NCBI GenBank assembly: GCA_015654575.1
Contig: JAATGR010000209.1
Span: 1-39,136, forward strand
Direction of reading: 5' to 3'
Source of the DNA: Actinomycetales bacterium
GTDB lineage: Bacteria > Actinomycetota > Actinomycetes > Actinomycetales > Microbacteriaceae
DNA: 39,136 nt
A program made the translations under genes and the position numbers. Under the pieces are notes generated by a model that saw nothing but the letters and a program-made list of their open reading frames with translations, was not told the DNA's origin and ran no database searches. This document shows, piece by piece, positions 24,103 to 32,153 of the stretch (position 1 is the stretch's first letter; every line of letters starts with the position of its first letter).

Positions 24103-25774
24103 GGTCGTTGAGCGGGCTGCTCCGCTCCTGGAGGTGGCCGATCTCGCGGTCGCCTTTTCGGTCGCCGGAGAGTGGAAGCGTACGGTCCACGACGTGGGCT
24201 ATTCGGTGGAGCCCGGCCGGGTGCTCGCCATCGTCGGCGAATCGGGTTCGGGGAAGACGGTCAGTTCGCTCGCGGTGATCGGCCTCCTCGGGCAGGGAGC
24301 GCGCATCAGCGGATCGGTCAAGTTCCGGGGGCAGGAGATCCTCGATGCGCCTGACGCTCGGATGCGGACGCTCCGCGCCCGGGAGATCTCGATGATCTTC
24401 CAGGAGCCGATGACGGCGCTGAACCCGGTGTTCAAAATCGGTTGGCAGCTGACCCAGGTCCTGCGAGTGCGTGGGGGGCACACCAGGAAGTCCGCCCGGC
24501 TCCGCGCTCTGGAACTGCTCGAGTTGGTCGAGTTGCCGGATCCCGTGCGCGCCTTCGGTTCCTACCCGCATCAACTTTCCGGCGGTCAGCGGCAGCGCGC
24601 GATGATCGCGCTCGCCATCTCGTGCGATCCGGCGCTGATCATCGCGGACGAGCCCACGACGGCGTTGGACGTGACGATCCAGGCGGAGATCCTGGGGCTG
24701 CTCCGACGGCTCCGCGACCGGTTGAACAGTGGGCTGGTGCTCATCACCCATGACCTCGGCGTGGTCGCCGACACCGCGGATGACATCATCGTGATGCGGG
24801 CGGGCGAGATCGTCGAGAGCGGCAGTGTGGCGAACGTGTTCGCCCGGCCGCAGCACGAGTACACGCGTCAGCTCATGGCGGCTGTGCCGAGGCTGCCCGA
24901 CGAGAACGATCCGCCGAGGCCGGAACCGCAGCGGCACGAAGCGGCCGTCACGGTGACGAGCGCGGTCGTCGAGTACCGGACTCGTGGCCGTGGTCGGTTC
25001 CGAGCCGTGGACGACGTCAGCTTCACCGTCGGCCGCGGTGAGATCCTCGGCGTCGTAGGCGAGTCGGGGTCGGGCAAGACCACTCTCGTCAAGGCGATCG
25101 TGGGTCTGCATCAGTTCGCCGGCGGATCCGTGCGGTTCGCCGGGCACGAGCTCGTCGGGATCCGCGGCCGCGAGCTGCGTCGTCTGCGCAAGCGTATCGG
25201 CGTGGTGTTCCAGGACCCGGGGTCGTCGTTGAACCCGCGGCGGCGGATCGGCGACTCGGTGGCCGAGCCGATGCGCGTGGCCGGGGGGTTCTCCGATGCG
25301 CAGATCCGGGCACGTGTGGAGGAGGTCCTGGCGTCCGTGCAACTGCCCGCGGACGCCGCGCGGCGATTCCCCCACCAGCTCTCAGGCGGACAGCGTCAGC
25401 GCGTCGGTATTGCGCGAGCGATCGTCATGCGTCCAGAAGTCCTCATCGCCGATGAACCGACCTCAGCACTGGACGTGTCGGTGCAACGGCGGGTGCTGGA
25501 GATCTTCACCGAACTGCAAGCGGAGATGGGCTTCGCCTGTCTCTTCGTCAGCCACGATCTGGCCGTCGTCGATGCGCTGTCGAGCTGGGTCGTCGTGATG
25601 CACCACGGGAGACTGGTCGAGGAGGGTACCCCTGAGCAGGTCATCCGTCATCCCCGTGAGCCGTACACGCGCCGACTGATCGAGGCGATTCCGGTGCCGG
25701 ATCCTGTGCGGCAGAAAGCGCGTCGGGAGGATCGGCTGCGGACTCCGGCGGGCGCGGCGGATCCCCTCGGCTGA
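24095..25774 (+). CDS. Fused double ABC ATPase of a peptide-type importer (DppD-DppF)
   Basis: A 559-residue protein carrying two ATPase domains in tandem. Domain 1 has Walker A GESGSGKT (48-55), LSGGQRQR and Walker B LIIADEPTTALD. Domain 2 (from about residue 285) repeats GESGSGKT, LSGGQRQR and LIADEPTSALD, each followed by the H-loop (LITHDLG, FVSHDLA). The oligopeptide-type C-terminal tails (HEYTRQLMAAVP, REPYTRRLIEAIP) close both halves. The GTG at 24095 overlaps the SDR stop. It supplies the energy for the permeases coded on the other strand. A small stem (CCCTC-GAGGG) sits over the stop codon. Confidence 0.92.
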   Translation: MTEVVERAAPLLEVADLAVAFSVAGEWKRTVHDVGYSVEPGRVLAIVGESGSGKTVSSLAVIGLLGQGARISGSVKFRGQEILDAPDARMRTLRAREISMIFQEPMTALNPVFKIGWQLTQVLRVRGGHTRKSARLRALELLELVELPDPVRAFGSYPHQLSGGQRQRAMIALAISCDPALIIADEPTTALDVTIQAEILGLLRRLRDRLNSGLVLITHDLGVVADTADDIIVMRAGEIVESGSVANVFARPQHEYTRQLMAAVPRLPDENDPPRPEPQRHEAAVTVTSAVVEYRTRGRGRFRAVDDVSFTVGRGEILGVVGESGSGKTTLVKAIVGLHQFAGGSVRFAGHELVGIRGRELRRLRKRIGVVFQDPGSSLNPRRRIGDSVAEPMRVAGGFSDAQIRARVEEVLASVQLPADAARRFPHQLSGGQRQRVGIARAIVMRPEVLIADEPTSALDVSVQRRVLEIFTELQAEMGFACLFVSHDLAVVDALSSWVVVMHHGRLVEEGTPEQVIRHPREPYTRRLIEAIPVPDPVRQKARREDRLRTPAGAADPLG

Positions 25775-25777
25775 GGG

Positions 25778-25812
25778 TTGTTCCTGCCTTCTGTTTATTT
25801 TATAAGTTATAA
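25778..25812 (+). promoter_or_regulatory. Promoter with palindromic operator before the flavoprotein operon
   Basis: TTGTTC (25778-25783) and TATAAG (25801-25806) are 17 bp apart. TTATAAGTTATAA (25800-25812) is a perfect 13-bp palindrome over the -10, closely matching TTATAGGCTATAA before the flavin reductase (11 of 13 bases). Confidence 0.62.
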
Positions 25813-25822
25813 CCTGTAACCT

Positions 25823-25843
25823 CGCTCGAGTTCAGCTCGAGCG
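25823..25843 (+). promoter_or_regulatory. Leader hairpin just before the ribosome site of the flavoprotein gene
   Basis: CGCTCGAG (25823-25830) and CTCGAGCG (25836-25843) are exact inverted copies around TTCAG, ending 3 nt before GAAAGG. It could protect the 5' end or be an additional operator. Confidence 0.5.
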
Positions 25844-25854
25844 GTGAAAGGACG

Positions 25855-27453
25855 ATGATGACCTTCGTAGACGGACGCTGGGACTCCGGCCCCGACACCG
25901 GTGATTTCGACCGGTTCGACAACTACTTCACCGTCGATGACCTTCCTCGGCTGCTCTCGGAGAACGAGGTCGACCTGATTGTGGTGGGAGCGGGCGGCGC
26001 AGGTGCCGCCGCGACGATCGAGGCGACCGACCGGGGCGCGTCCGTGCTCGTGCTCGAGAAGGCAGATCACACCGGCGGGAGCACGCACTATTCGGGCGGA
26101 ACGGTCCGGCTGATCGATGACCCCGCCGGCGCGGTGGAGCACTATCTGGCGCTTGCGCAGGGGACGACCGACCGGGAGTCCATCCAGGCTTTCGTCAACG
26201 GTCTTGCGGAGATCCCCGATTGGATCGGCGCGCACGGCGGCGTCCTTACGGGCGACACCTACGCCGTCGCGAAGGAGGGGTCCGATATCGCCAAGCGACG
26301 GGTCTTCCCGGCGGCCCGGCTGGGCTCCGCGTTCCCCGACTTTCCGCATTCCGACTCGATGGGTCCGCGGATGCATCTGCGACCGCAGCGCCCCGATCGC
26401 ATCTGGGGCGCGGCGATGTGGGATTTCCTGCGCACTGCGCTGGCGCAGACCGGCGCACCGGTGGTAACCGGAGCGCGAGTGACGGCGCTGTTGCAGGCGG
26501 GTCCCGGCGGGGCGGTAACTGGCGTCCAGGTCGCAACTCCGGGCGGCTCGCTGACGGTCACCGCGAAGCACGGCGTGATCCTGGCCGCGGGCGGCTTCGC
26601 CTGGGACCCGGACCTGCAGCGCCAGTACTTCGGCACTGAGTTGCCCGCGATGTCGCCTCCTCGGCGGAACACCGGCGACGGCATCCGCATCGCGCAGGCA
26701 GCCGGCGCGGATCTGTGGCATATGACGGCGACGTCGACCACCATCGGGTACCGCTTCCCGGAGCTGGATGCGGCGCTTGCCGCCGAGGTGCCGGTGAACG
26801 GATTCATCATGGTCGACCAGGAGGGTCACCGCTATTCTCGCGAGACGCTGCTGGAGACCCACAGCTTCACGCATCCGATGCTCTACCAGGATCCACTCAA
26901 GGGCACGTTCCTACGCATCCCGTCCTACATCGTGCTCGATGAGAAGACCAGGCTGGCGGGGCCCTTGTCCTCGGTGGGCCTGGGGCACAACCGTCGTTAC
27001 CCGTGGAGTTCGGACAACTCCGCCGAGATCGAGCGCGGCTGGATCGTCGCCGCGGACACCATCGAGGAGCTCGCCGAGAAGCTCGGGCTCCCGGCAGCGG
27101 ATCTGGTGGCGACCGTCGACCGGTACAACGAGCGCAGCCGGGCGGGCGAGACCGACGAGTGGGGGCGCCCGGCGTCCGAGACCATCCCGCTGGACACCGC
27201 GCCGTATTACGGGGTCGCGGTATATCCCGCGCTGCTCAACACCCAGGGTGGGCCGCGCCGCAATGCGCGGGGCGAGGTGCTGCGTCCAGATGGCGCCCCG
27301 ATCCCCGGGCTGTACTCCGCCGGCGAGCTCGGATCGATCTGGAGCAGGTTGTACCCGGGCGGCGGCAACGTGTCGGAGGCGCTCGTCTCCGGTCGTGCTG
27401 CGGCTGCCTCCGCCCTCGCTGCGGAATCCCTCATCCCCTCGGTCGCGGTCTAA
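25855..27453 (+). CDS. FAD-dependent dehydrogenase, KstD/fumarate-reductase flavoprotein family
   Basis: A 532-residue flavoprotein. The FAD-binding start DLIVVGAGGAGAAATIEATDRGASVLVLEKADHTGGST (from about residue 40) and the end GLYSAGELGSIWSRLYPGGGNVSEALVSGRAAA define the FAD_binding_2 family of fumarate reductases and 3-ketosteroid delta-1-dehydrogenases. Such enzymes desaturate a ring next to a ketone or reduce an enone. A 40-residue N-terminal extension precedes the fold. ATG 25855 (or 25858) follows GAAAGGACG. It is the first of six plus-strand genes ending at 33056. With the SDR and oxygenase behind it, ring ketone desaturation is plausible. The substrate is unknown. Confidence 0.85.
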   Translation: MMTFVDGRWDSGPDTGDFDRFDNYFTVDDLPRLLSENEVDLIVVGAGGAGAAATIEATDRGASVLVLEKADHTGGSTHYSGGTVRLIDDPAGAVEHYLALAQGTTDRESIQAFVNGLAEIPDWIGAHGGVLTGDTYAVAKEGSDIAKRRVFPAARLGSAFPDFPHSDSMGPRMHLRPQRPDRIWGAAMWDFLRTALAQTGAPVVTGARVTALLQAGPGGAVTGVQVATPGGSLTVTAKHGVILAAGGFAWDPDLQRQYFGTELPAMSPPRRNTGDGIRIAQAAGADLWHMTATSTTIGYRFPELDAALAAEVPVNGFIMVDQEGHRYSRETLLETHSFTHPMLYQDPLKGTFLRIPSYIVLDEKTRLAGPLSSVGLGHNRRYPWSSDNSAEIERGWIVAADTIEELAEKLGLPAADLVATVDRYNERSRAGETDEWGRPASETIPLDTAPYYGVAVYPALLNTQGGPRRNARGEVLRPDGAPIPGLYSAGELGSIWSRLYPGGGNVSEALVSGRAAAASALAAESLIPSVAV

Positions 27454-27485
27454 CCCCGTCTTCGATCACCACGCAAAGGAGCGTC

Positions 27486-28352
27486 ATGGGCAAGCTAACT
27501 GGCAAGGTCGCCATCGTCACTGGAGGCGGAGGCGGCATCGGAGGAGCGGTCTCCCGGCTGTTCGCGGCGGAAGGCGCATCGGTCGTCGTCGCGGACCTTC
27601 CGGCCCGGGAACCGGGCACCCCGTCGTCCGCGGAGAAGGTGGTCGACGAGATCCGGGCCGCCGGCGGCGCCGCCGTCGCCAGCCACGAGATCATCGGCGA
27701 ATGGGCGAGTGGTGAGAAGCTGGTCCGCACCGCAGTCGACGCGTTCGGGCGCCTCGACGCGATCGTCACCCCGGCGGGGAACCTCGCCGTCTCCCCCCTC
27801 GTGGAGGTCACCGAGGAGGAGTGGGACTCCATCAACAAGGTGCACATGAAGGGGCACGCGAGCGTCCTCCAGGCCGCCGCGCGGCAGTTCATCGCGCAGG
27901 GCGAGGGCGGCAGCATCGTCACCTTCTCGTCCCGTGCGGCGTTCTTCGCACCGGCGCCGGCATACTCGTCGGCGAAGGCGGGCGTGCTGGGACTGACGAG
28001 CGCGGCGGCGATCGAACTCGCCCCCCACGGGATCAACGTGAACGCCATCTTCCCGAGCGCCCAGACGCCCCTGTTTCCCGGCGATGCGCAGTCGCGTCCC
28101 GTCGCAGGCGGCACCCCCTTCGTCGCAGACATTGATCCGGCGGCCATCGCCCCGATCGTCGTGTTCCTCACGAGCGAGGAGGGCGCTGGCATCACGGGCC
28201 GCTGGGTGTACGCCGCAGGGAACGATATCGCCTTCTACGACGTACCGCTGGTGCTGTCCAACCGCCCCACGCTGCTGCGCGGCAGCGAACGATGGACTCT
28301 CGACGGCCTCGACGAGGTCATTCCCTCGTTGCTCGGCCTGCGCACCGAATGA
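27486..28352 (+). CDS. SDR-family oxidoreductase with a changed NNAG motif
   Basis: A 288-residue SDR with the cofactor motif TGGGGGIG (12-19), catalytic Ser in TFSSRA (148-149), and Tyr160 and Lys164 in YSSAK. The NNAG motif normally at this point reads TPAG (95-98), and there is a C-terminal extension of some 40 residues (FYDVPLVLSNRPTLLRGSERW...). AAAGGAG precedes ATG 27486, which fixes the start; the frame open upstream is within the flavoprotein gene. Homologues of this form often act on hydroxyacyl or ring-hydroxy substrates. It probably oxidises a secondary alcohol to the ketone used by the KstD-like enzyme. Confidence 0.85.
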   Translation: MGKLTGKVAIVTGGGGGIGGAVSRLFAAEGASVVVADLPAREPGTPSSAEKVVDEIRAAGGAAVASHEIIGEWASGEKLVRTAVDAFGRLDAIVTPAGNLAVSPLVEVTEEEWDSINKVHMKGHASVLQAAARQFIAQGEGGSIVTFSSRAAFFAPAPAYSSAKAGVLGLTSAAAIELAPHGINVNAIFPSAQTPLFPGDAQSRPVAGGTPFVADIDPAAIAPIVVFLTSEEGAGITGRWVYAAGNDIAFYDVPLVLSNRPTLLRGSERWTLDGLDEVIPSLLGLRTE

Positions 28353-28380
28353 CCACTCGAACCGGGAGAAGGAACTGACG

Positions 28381-29871
28381 ATGACGACGATCACCGACAT
28401 CCCCGCGAAGTACCTCGTCGATCCGCAGCTGCTGCTGCAGGACGGCACCCATCTCATCGGGGGAACTTGGGTCCCCGCCGCCAGCGGCGACACCTTGGAG
28501 GTGCGCAACCCAGCGACTCAGGAGGCGATCGCCCGCGTGCCACGGGGGGCGAAGGCCGACGTCGACGCCGCTGTTGCTGCGGCTGCGGCCGCGTTCCCGG
28601 TCTGGCGTGACGTGCACCCGAGCGTCCGCGGTCAGCTCCTGCACCGCTGGGCGGACCTCTGCGAGCAGCACGCCGAGGAACTCGAGGTGCTCGAAAACCT
28701 CGAGAACGGCCGGCCGCGGTTCCTCCCCGGCCCGATCGCGCCGAGCATCCGCTACATCGCGGGCCTCGCGGACAAGATCCAGGGCAGCTCGCTGCCCACC
28801 GCGAACCTCGATCAGCTCGCGCTCACGCTGCGCGACCCGTTCGGTCCGATCGCTGTCATCGTCCCCTGGAACGGCCCGGGCTGGGCAACGCCGAGGCGCG
28901 TTGTCGGGCCGCTGGTAGCCGGCAACACGATCGTGCTCAAACCCGCGGCCGAGGCGCCGCTCACCGTGCTCTATCTCGCGAAGCTCGCCGAGGAGGCCGG
29001 GATCCCGGCCGGTGTCATCAACGTCGTCACCGGCACGGGGAGCGAGATCGGCGCGCCTCTCGTCACCCACCCCGGCATCAAGCGCGTGAGCTTCACCGGC
29101 TCGACGGCGACCGGCACGCGGATCATGGAACTCGCCGCGACGCATCAGATCCCGGCGATCCTCGAACTCGGCGGCAAATCCCCGCAGGTCGTGCTCGCCG
29201 ACGCCGACCTCGACCTCGCCATCCCACACATCGTCCGCGGCATCGTCGGAAACTCGGGCCAGGCCTGTGCGGCCGGTTCGCGGGTCGTCGTCGCCCGTGA
29301 GCTCGAGGCCGACGTCGTCGAACGCCTCAAGGCGGGCCTCGCGAAGGTCACCGTCGGACCCTGGTACGAGGACCCCGACATGGGGCCGCTCATGAACGAG
29401 GCGCAGGCGGAGCGCGTGCTCGGCTACATCGCGATCGGTGAGCAGGAGGGCGCGACACTCGCCTTCGGCGGCTCGCGGCTCACCGGCGGGAAGTACGACG
29501 ACGGCGCCTACGTGGAGCCGACGATGTTTACCGGCGTGCGCCCCGGCATGCGTATCGAGCAGGAGGAGATCTTCGGTCCGGTGCTGACCGTCACCTCCTT
29601 CGACACCGAGGAGGAGGCGCTCGAGATCGCGAACGGCACCGCCTACGGACTCGTCTCGACAGTGTGGACGCGTGACGTCGGCCGGGCCGTGCACTTCGCC
29701 CGGCGTATCGAGGCGGGACTCGTCTCGATCAACACCTCGCTCGGCTCCGGCGGGATCGGCGTGCCGTCCGGCGGGTTCAAGGCGAGCGGGTACGGCCGGA
29801 TCTCGGCCGCGGACTCGCCCCTCGAATGGACCCAGACGAAGGCCGTCGTGTTCGGCAAGACCTACTCATGA
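28381..29871 (+). CDS. Aldehyde dehydrogenase family protein
   Basis: A 496-residue aldehyde dehydrogenase with Asn164 in VPWNGP, Glu262 in LELGGKSP and Cys296 in NSGQACAAGSR. The segment usually reading DTGKP is ENGRP here, and the stretch after PWN (GWATPRRVVGPL) differs from the common SPLLMAxxKLAPAL. That suggests a less common substrate class. ATG 28381 lies 28 bp after the SDR stop with GAGAAGGAACTG upstream. It is the third gene of the flavoprotein operon, placed to oxidise an aldehyde produced by ring opening or side-chain cleavage. Confidence 0.87.
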   Translation: MTTITDIPAKYLVDPQLLLQDGTHLIGGTWVPAASGDTLEVRNPATQEAIARVPRGAKADVDAAVAAAAAAFPVWRDVHPSVRGQLLHRWADLCEQHAEELEVLENLENGRPRFLPGPIAPSIRYIAGLADKIQGSSLPTANLDQLALTLRDPFGPIAVIVPWNGPGWATPRRVVGPLVAGNTIVLKPAAEAPLTVLYLAKLAEEAGIPAGVINVVTGTGSEIGAPLVTHPGIKRVSFTGSTATGTRIMELAATHQIPAILELGGKSPQVVLADADLDLAIPHIVRGIVGNSGQACAAGSRVVVARELEADVVERLKAGLAKVTVGPWYEDPDMGPLMNEAQAERVLGYIAIGEQEGATLAFGGSRLTGGKYDDGAYVEPTMFTGVRPGMRIEQEEIFGPVLTVTSFDTEEEALEIANGTAYGLVSTVWTRDVGRAVHFARRIEAGLVSINTSLGSGGIGVPSGGFKASGYGRISAADSPLEWTQTKAVVFGKTYS

Positions 29872-29876
29872 GTCCC

Positions 29877-29895
29877 GCCGCCCCAGGTGGGCGGC
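29877..29895 (+). promoter_or_regulatory. Intercistronic hairpin before the oxygenase gene
   Basis: GCCGCCC (29877-29883) and GGGCGGC (29889-29895) are perfect inverted copies around CAGGT. It begins 6 nt after the aldehyde dehydrogenase stop and 36 nt before the oxygenase start. It could set the relative levels of the genes on each side by partial stopping or RNA processing. Confidence 0.45.
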
Positions 29896-29930
29896 TCGCA
29901 TATCCCCAACCCCAGAACGGAGCCTCACAC

Positions 29931-31253
29931 ATGCCAGTTGCAGAGATCAGCGACTACTCGGTCATCACTCTGCCCGAGGGTGCGACACCCAAGCAGCTCA
30001 TCGACAAGGCGGTCGAACTCCGGCCGCTCCTGCGCGATGGCCAGGCCGAGACCGAGCAGCGCGGTTACTACTCCGAGGAGGTGCGAGACGAGTTCAACCG
30101 GGCCGGCTTCTACTCGGTGATCCAGCCCAAGACCCTTGGAGGGCTTGAGTTGTCCGTCGAGGACTATTACCGGCTCACTGTCGAGATCGCGCGCGGCTGC
30201 CCTTCCACCGGCTGGTGCTATGCGCTCGGTGTGGGCAAGACGATGATGATCTCCTCCTTCTACCCGGAGGAGGTGCAGCGCGACATCCATGAACGGGTCG
30301 GCGTCGTCCACGGCGCCTACGGTCCGGGACGCTCCTCGGCGACCCCCGTCGACGGCGGCTACATCATCAACGGCAACTTCCAGTACTGCTCGGGAGTTCC
30401 GTACTCGAATCACCTGCTCGGCACCGCGCCGGTCAACGACGGCAACACCGACAAACGCGTCTCCACCTGGGCGGCGGGACGAGTGAACGATCTCATCGAG
30501 TTCGTGCTCCCGCGCGGCAGCTACGAGATCCAGGACGATTGGGGCCGCGGTCAGACTCTCGGCCTGGGCGGCAGCGGTTCGTTTGGTGTGAAAGTCGTCG
30601 ATGCGTTCGTGCCGACCGAGTACACGATGCCCGATGTCGGGCACCTCCGCGACCCGCTGCGCGACCCGGAGACCGGCACGGTCGGCACCCGGTTGCACGG
30701 CAACCCGATGTATCTCGGACACCTCGAGCACTTCCTCACCGGTGAGATCACGTGCGTGCAGGTCGGCGCGGCCAAGGCGATGCTTGACGAGGTGGAGGAG
30801 CTCATGCGCACTCGCGCCGGCATCCACGGCCTCTACGGCAACAGTCCGGCCACGCAGGCTGAGTACGGCGACGCTGCGAAGCTCGTCGACGGCGCCGAGG
30901 CGATCCTCCTCCGCGGCGCGCAGATGGGTGCCGAGCTGCAGGCGAACTGGGCGGAGACCCGTGTGCTTCCCGAGGCGAAGGAGCTCTGGCGGATCGCGAA
31001 CATGTATCAGCTCGCCAACCAGATGTGCTGGGACGCCGGCCTTCTCCTCTTCCGTCAGGTCGGCACGACCCCGCTGAAGATGGGCCAGCGGGTGAACCGC
31101 TACTTCCGCGACCTCGCGCAGGAGCGCGGCCAGGCGACCGTCACCGGCCGCGTGTTCCGCGACAGCGGCGTGAAGTCACGGCTCGGCCTCGGCCCCGACG
31201 GGAAGTTCCCCGAGGTGTTCGACGGCAGAACGTCGGGGGCCACCCGAGCCTGA
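29931..31253 (+). CDS. Flavin-dependent oxygenase with acyl-CoA dehydrogenase fold (class D, HsaA/SadA-like)
   Basis: A 440-residue protein with acyl-CoA-dehydrogenase-like domains: an N-terminal helical domain (LRDGQAETEQRGYYSEEVRDEFNRAGFYSVIQPKTLGG), a middle segment (NGNFQYCSGVPYSNHLLGTA; WGRGQTLGLGGSGSFGVKVVDAFVP) and a C-terminal bundle ending MGQRVNRYFRDLAQERGQATV. NGxFxYxSG with RGQTLGLGGSGS and the near-C-terminal YFRDL are typical of two-component oxygenases (HsaA, p-hydroxyphenylacetate hydroxylase C2, SadA, IifC) rather than true acyl-CoA dehydrogenases. These use reduced flavin from a partner reductase to hydroxylate phenols or other ring substrates. No reductase is next to it; the one at 15941-16498 is the likely partner. 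GGAG lies nine bases before ATG 29931. Confidence 0.85.
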   Translation: MPVAEISDYSVITLPEGATPKQLIDKAVELRPLLRDGQAETEQRGYYSEEVRDEFNRAGFYSVIQPKTLGGLELSVEDYYRLTVEIARGCPSTGWCYALGVGKTMMISSFYPEEVQRDIHERVGVVHGAYGPGRSSATPVDGGYIINGNFQYCSGVPYSNHLLGTAPVNDGNTDKRVSTWAAGRVNDLIEFVLPRGSYEIQDDWGRGQTLGLGGSGSFGVKVVDAFVPTEYTMPDVGHLRDPLRDPETGTVGTRLHGNPMYLGHLEHFLTGEITCVQVGAAKAMLDEVEELMRTRAGIHGLYGNSPATQAEYGDAAKLVDGAEAILLRGAQMGAELQANWAETRVLPEAKELWRIANMYQLANQMCWDAGLLLFRQVGTTPLKMGQRVNRYFRDLAQERGQATVTGRVFRDSGVKSRLGLGPDGKFPEVFDGRTSGATRA

Positions 31254-31280
31254 TCGGACGAACGGGAAGGGGGCTGTCCA

Positions 31281-32153
31281 ATGGTTGTACAGCAACTGCA
31301 ACGGACCAGGATCGGGCACATCCAGGTCACGAGGATTCACGAGGATGAGCTACGCGCGTCTCCGGGTTTCCCCGACGGGGTGACGATCGAGACCTTCGAC
31401 CGCTACCGCGATTCGATCCCGCCGTCGTGGCACGACGGCACTGGCGTCCCGATGCTGGCGATGTCCGGCTTCGTGCTCTCCGACGGCGAGACGAACATCC
31501 TCGTCGACACCTGCAACGGGGAGTGGGCGGTCGCGGGCTTCCCGGCGCCGCGGGCCAGTCCCTTTCTCGAGCAGCTCCGGCTCGCAGGCTATGCGCCGGA
31601 GGACATCCACGTCGTCGTCAACACGCACCTCCATTTCGACCACGTCGGCTGCAACACCCACGCCGGTCCGGACGGCGCGCCGGTCGCGACCTTCCCGAAC
31701 GCCGAGTATCTCTTCGCCCGCGAGGAGTGGGAGTCGGCGACGGAGCACGCCGCGCACGGCCACGTCGTCTTCGGCAGGGTCGACCGGGCGGTGACGCCGT
31801 TGCTCGATTCCGGTCGGGGTCGGCTCGTCGAACGAGACCATCGCATCACCGACGCCGTCTCGCTCGTGCCGACCCCCGGGCACACCGCCGGGCATGTCAG
31901 TGTGGGGATCATCACCGACGGCGGTGAGGGACTGGTCACCGGCGACATGGCGCATCACCCGATCCAGCTCTTCGAGCCCGATCTCCTCGCGCTCTTCGAG
32001 GAGGACTCCGCGGAGGCGGCGCGCACGCGAGCGCGGCTGGTCGAGCGACTCGTTCAGCGTGACTCGCTGGTGCTCGGCACGCACTTCGCCGGCACCGGCG
32101 TCGGCCGGATGGAGCGGGTTCCGGGCGGATTCCGCTACATCGAGGTGTGCTGA
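31281..32153 (+). CDS. Metallo-beta-lactamase-fold hydrolase
   Basis: A 290-residue MBL-fold protein. The metal-binding motif HxHxDH is THLHFDHVG (His116, His118, Asp120, His121), with further ligands His201 in PGHTAGH, Asp222 in TGDMAHH and a late GTHF. The general layout is that of lactonases and esterases of the AHL-lactonase or AttM type. ATG 31281 lies 28 bp after the oxygenase stop with GGGAAGGGGG upstream. In this operon it probably opens a lactone or splits an ester formed after oxygenation. It could alternatively be a detoxifying or signal-degrading enzyme; sequence alone does not decide. Confidence 0.87.
   Translation: MVVQQLQRTRIGHIQVTRIHEDELRASPGFPDGVTIETFDRYRDSIPPSWHDGTGVPMLAMSGFVLSDGETNILVDTCNGEWAVAGFPAPRASPFLEQLRLAGYAPEDIHVVVNTHLHFDHVGCNTHAGPDGAPVATFPNAEYLFAREEWESATEHAAHGHVVFGRVDRAVTPLLDSGRGRLVERDHRITDAVSLVPTPGHTAGHVSVGIITDGGEGLVTGDMAHHPIQLFEPDLLALFEEDSAEAARTRARLVERLVQRDSLVLGTHFAGTGVGRMERVPGGFRYIEVC

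Noticed and set aside
29931..31253. A true acyl-CoA dehydrogenase
   Set aside because: The glycine-rich and C-terminal motifs match flavin-dependent oxygenases, I see no catalytic Glu context of acyl-CoA dehydrogenases, and no CoA ligase or beta-oxidation genes are nearby.
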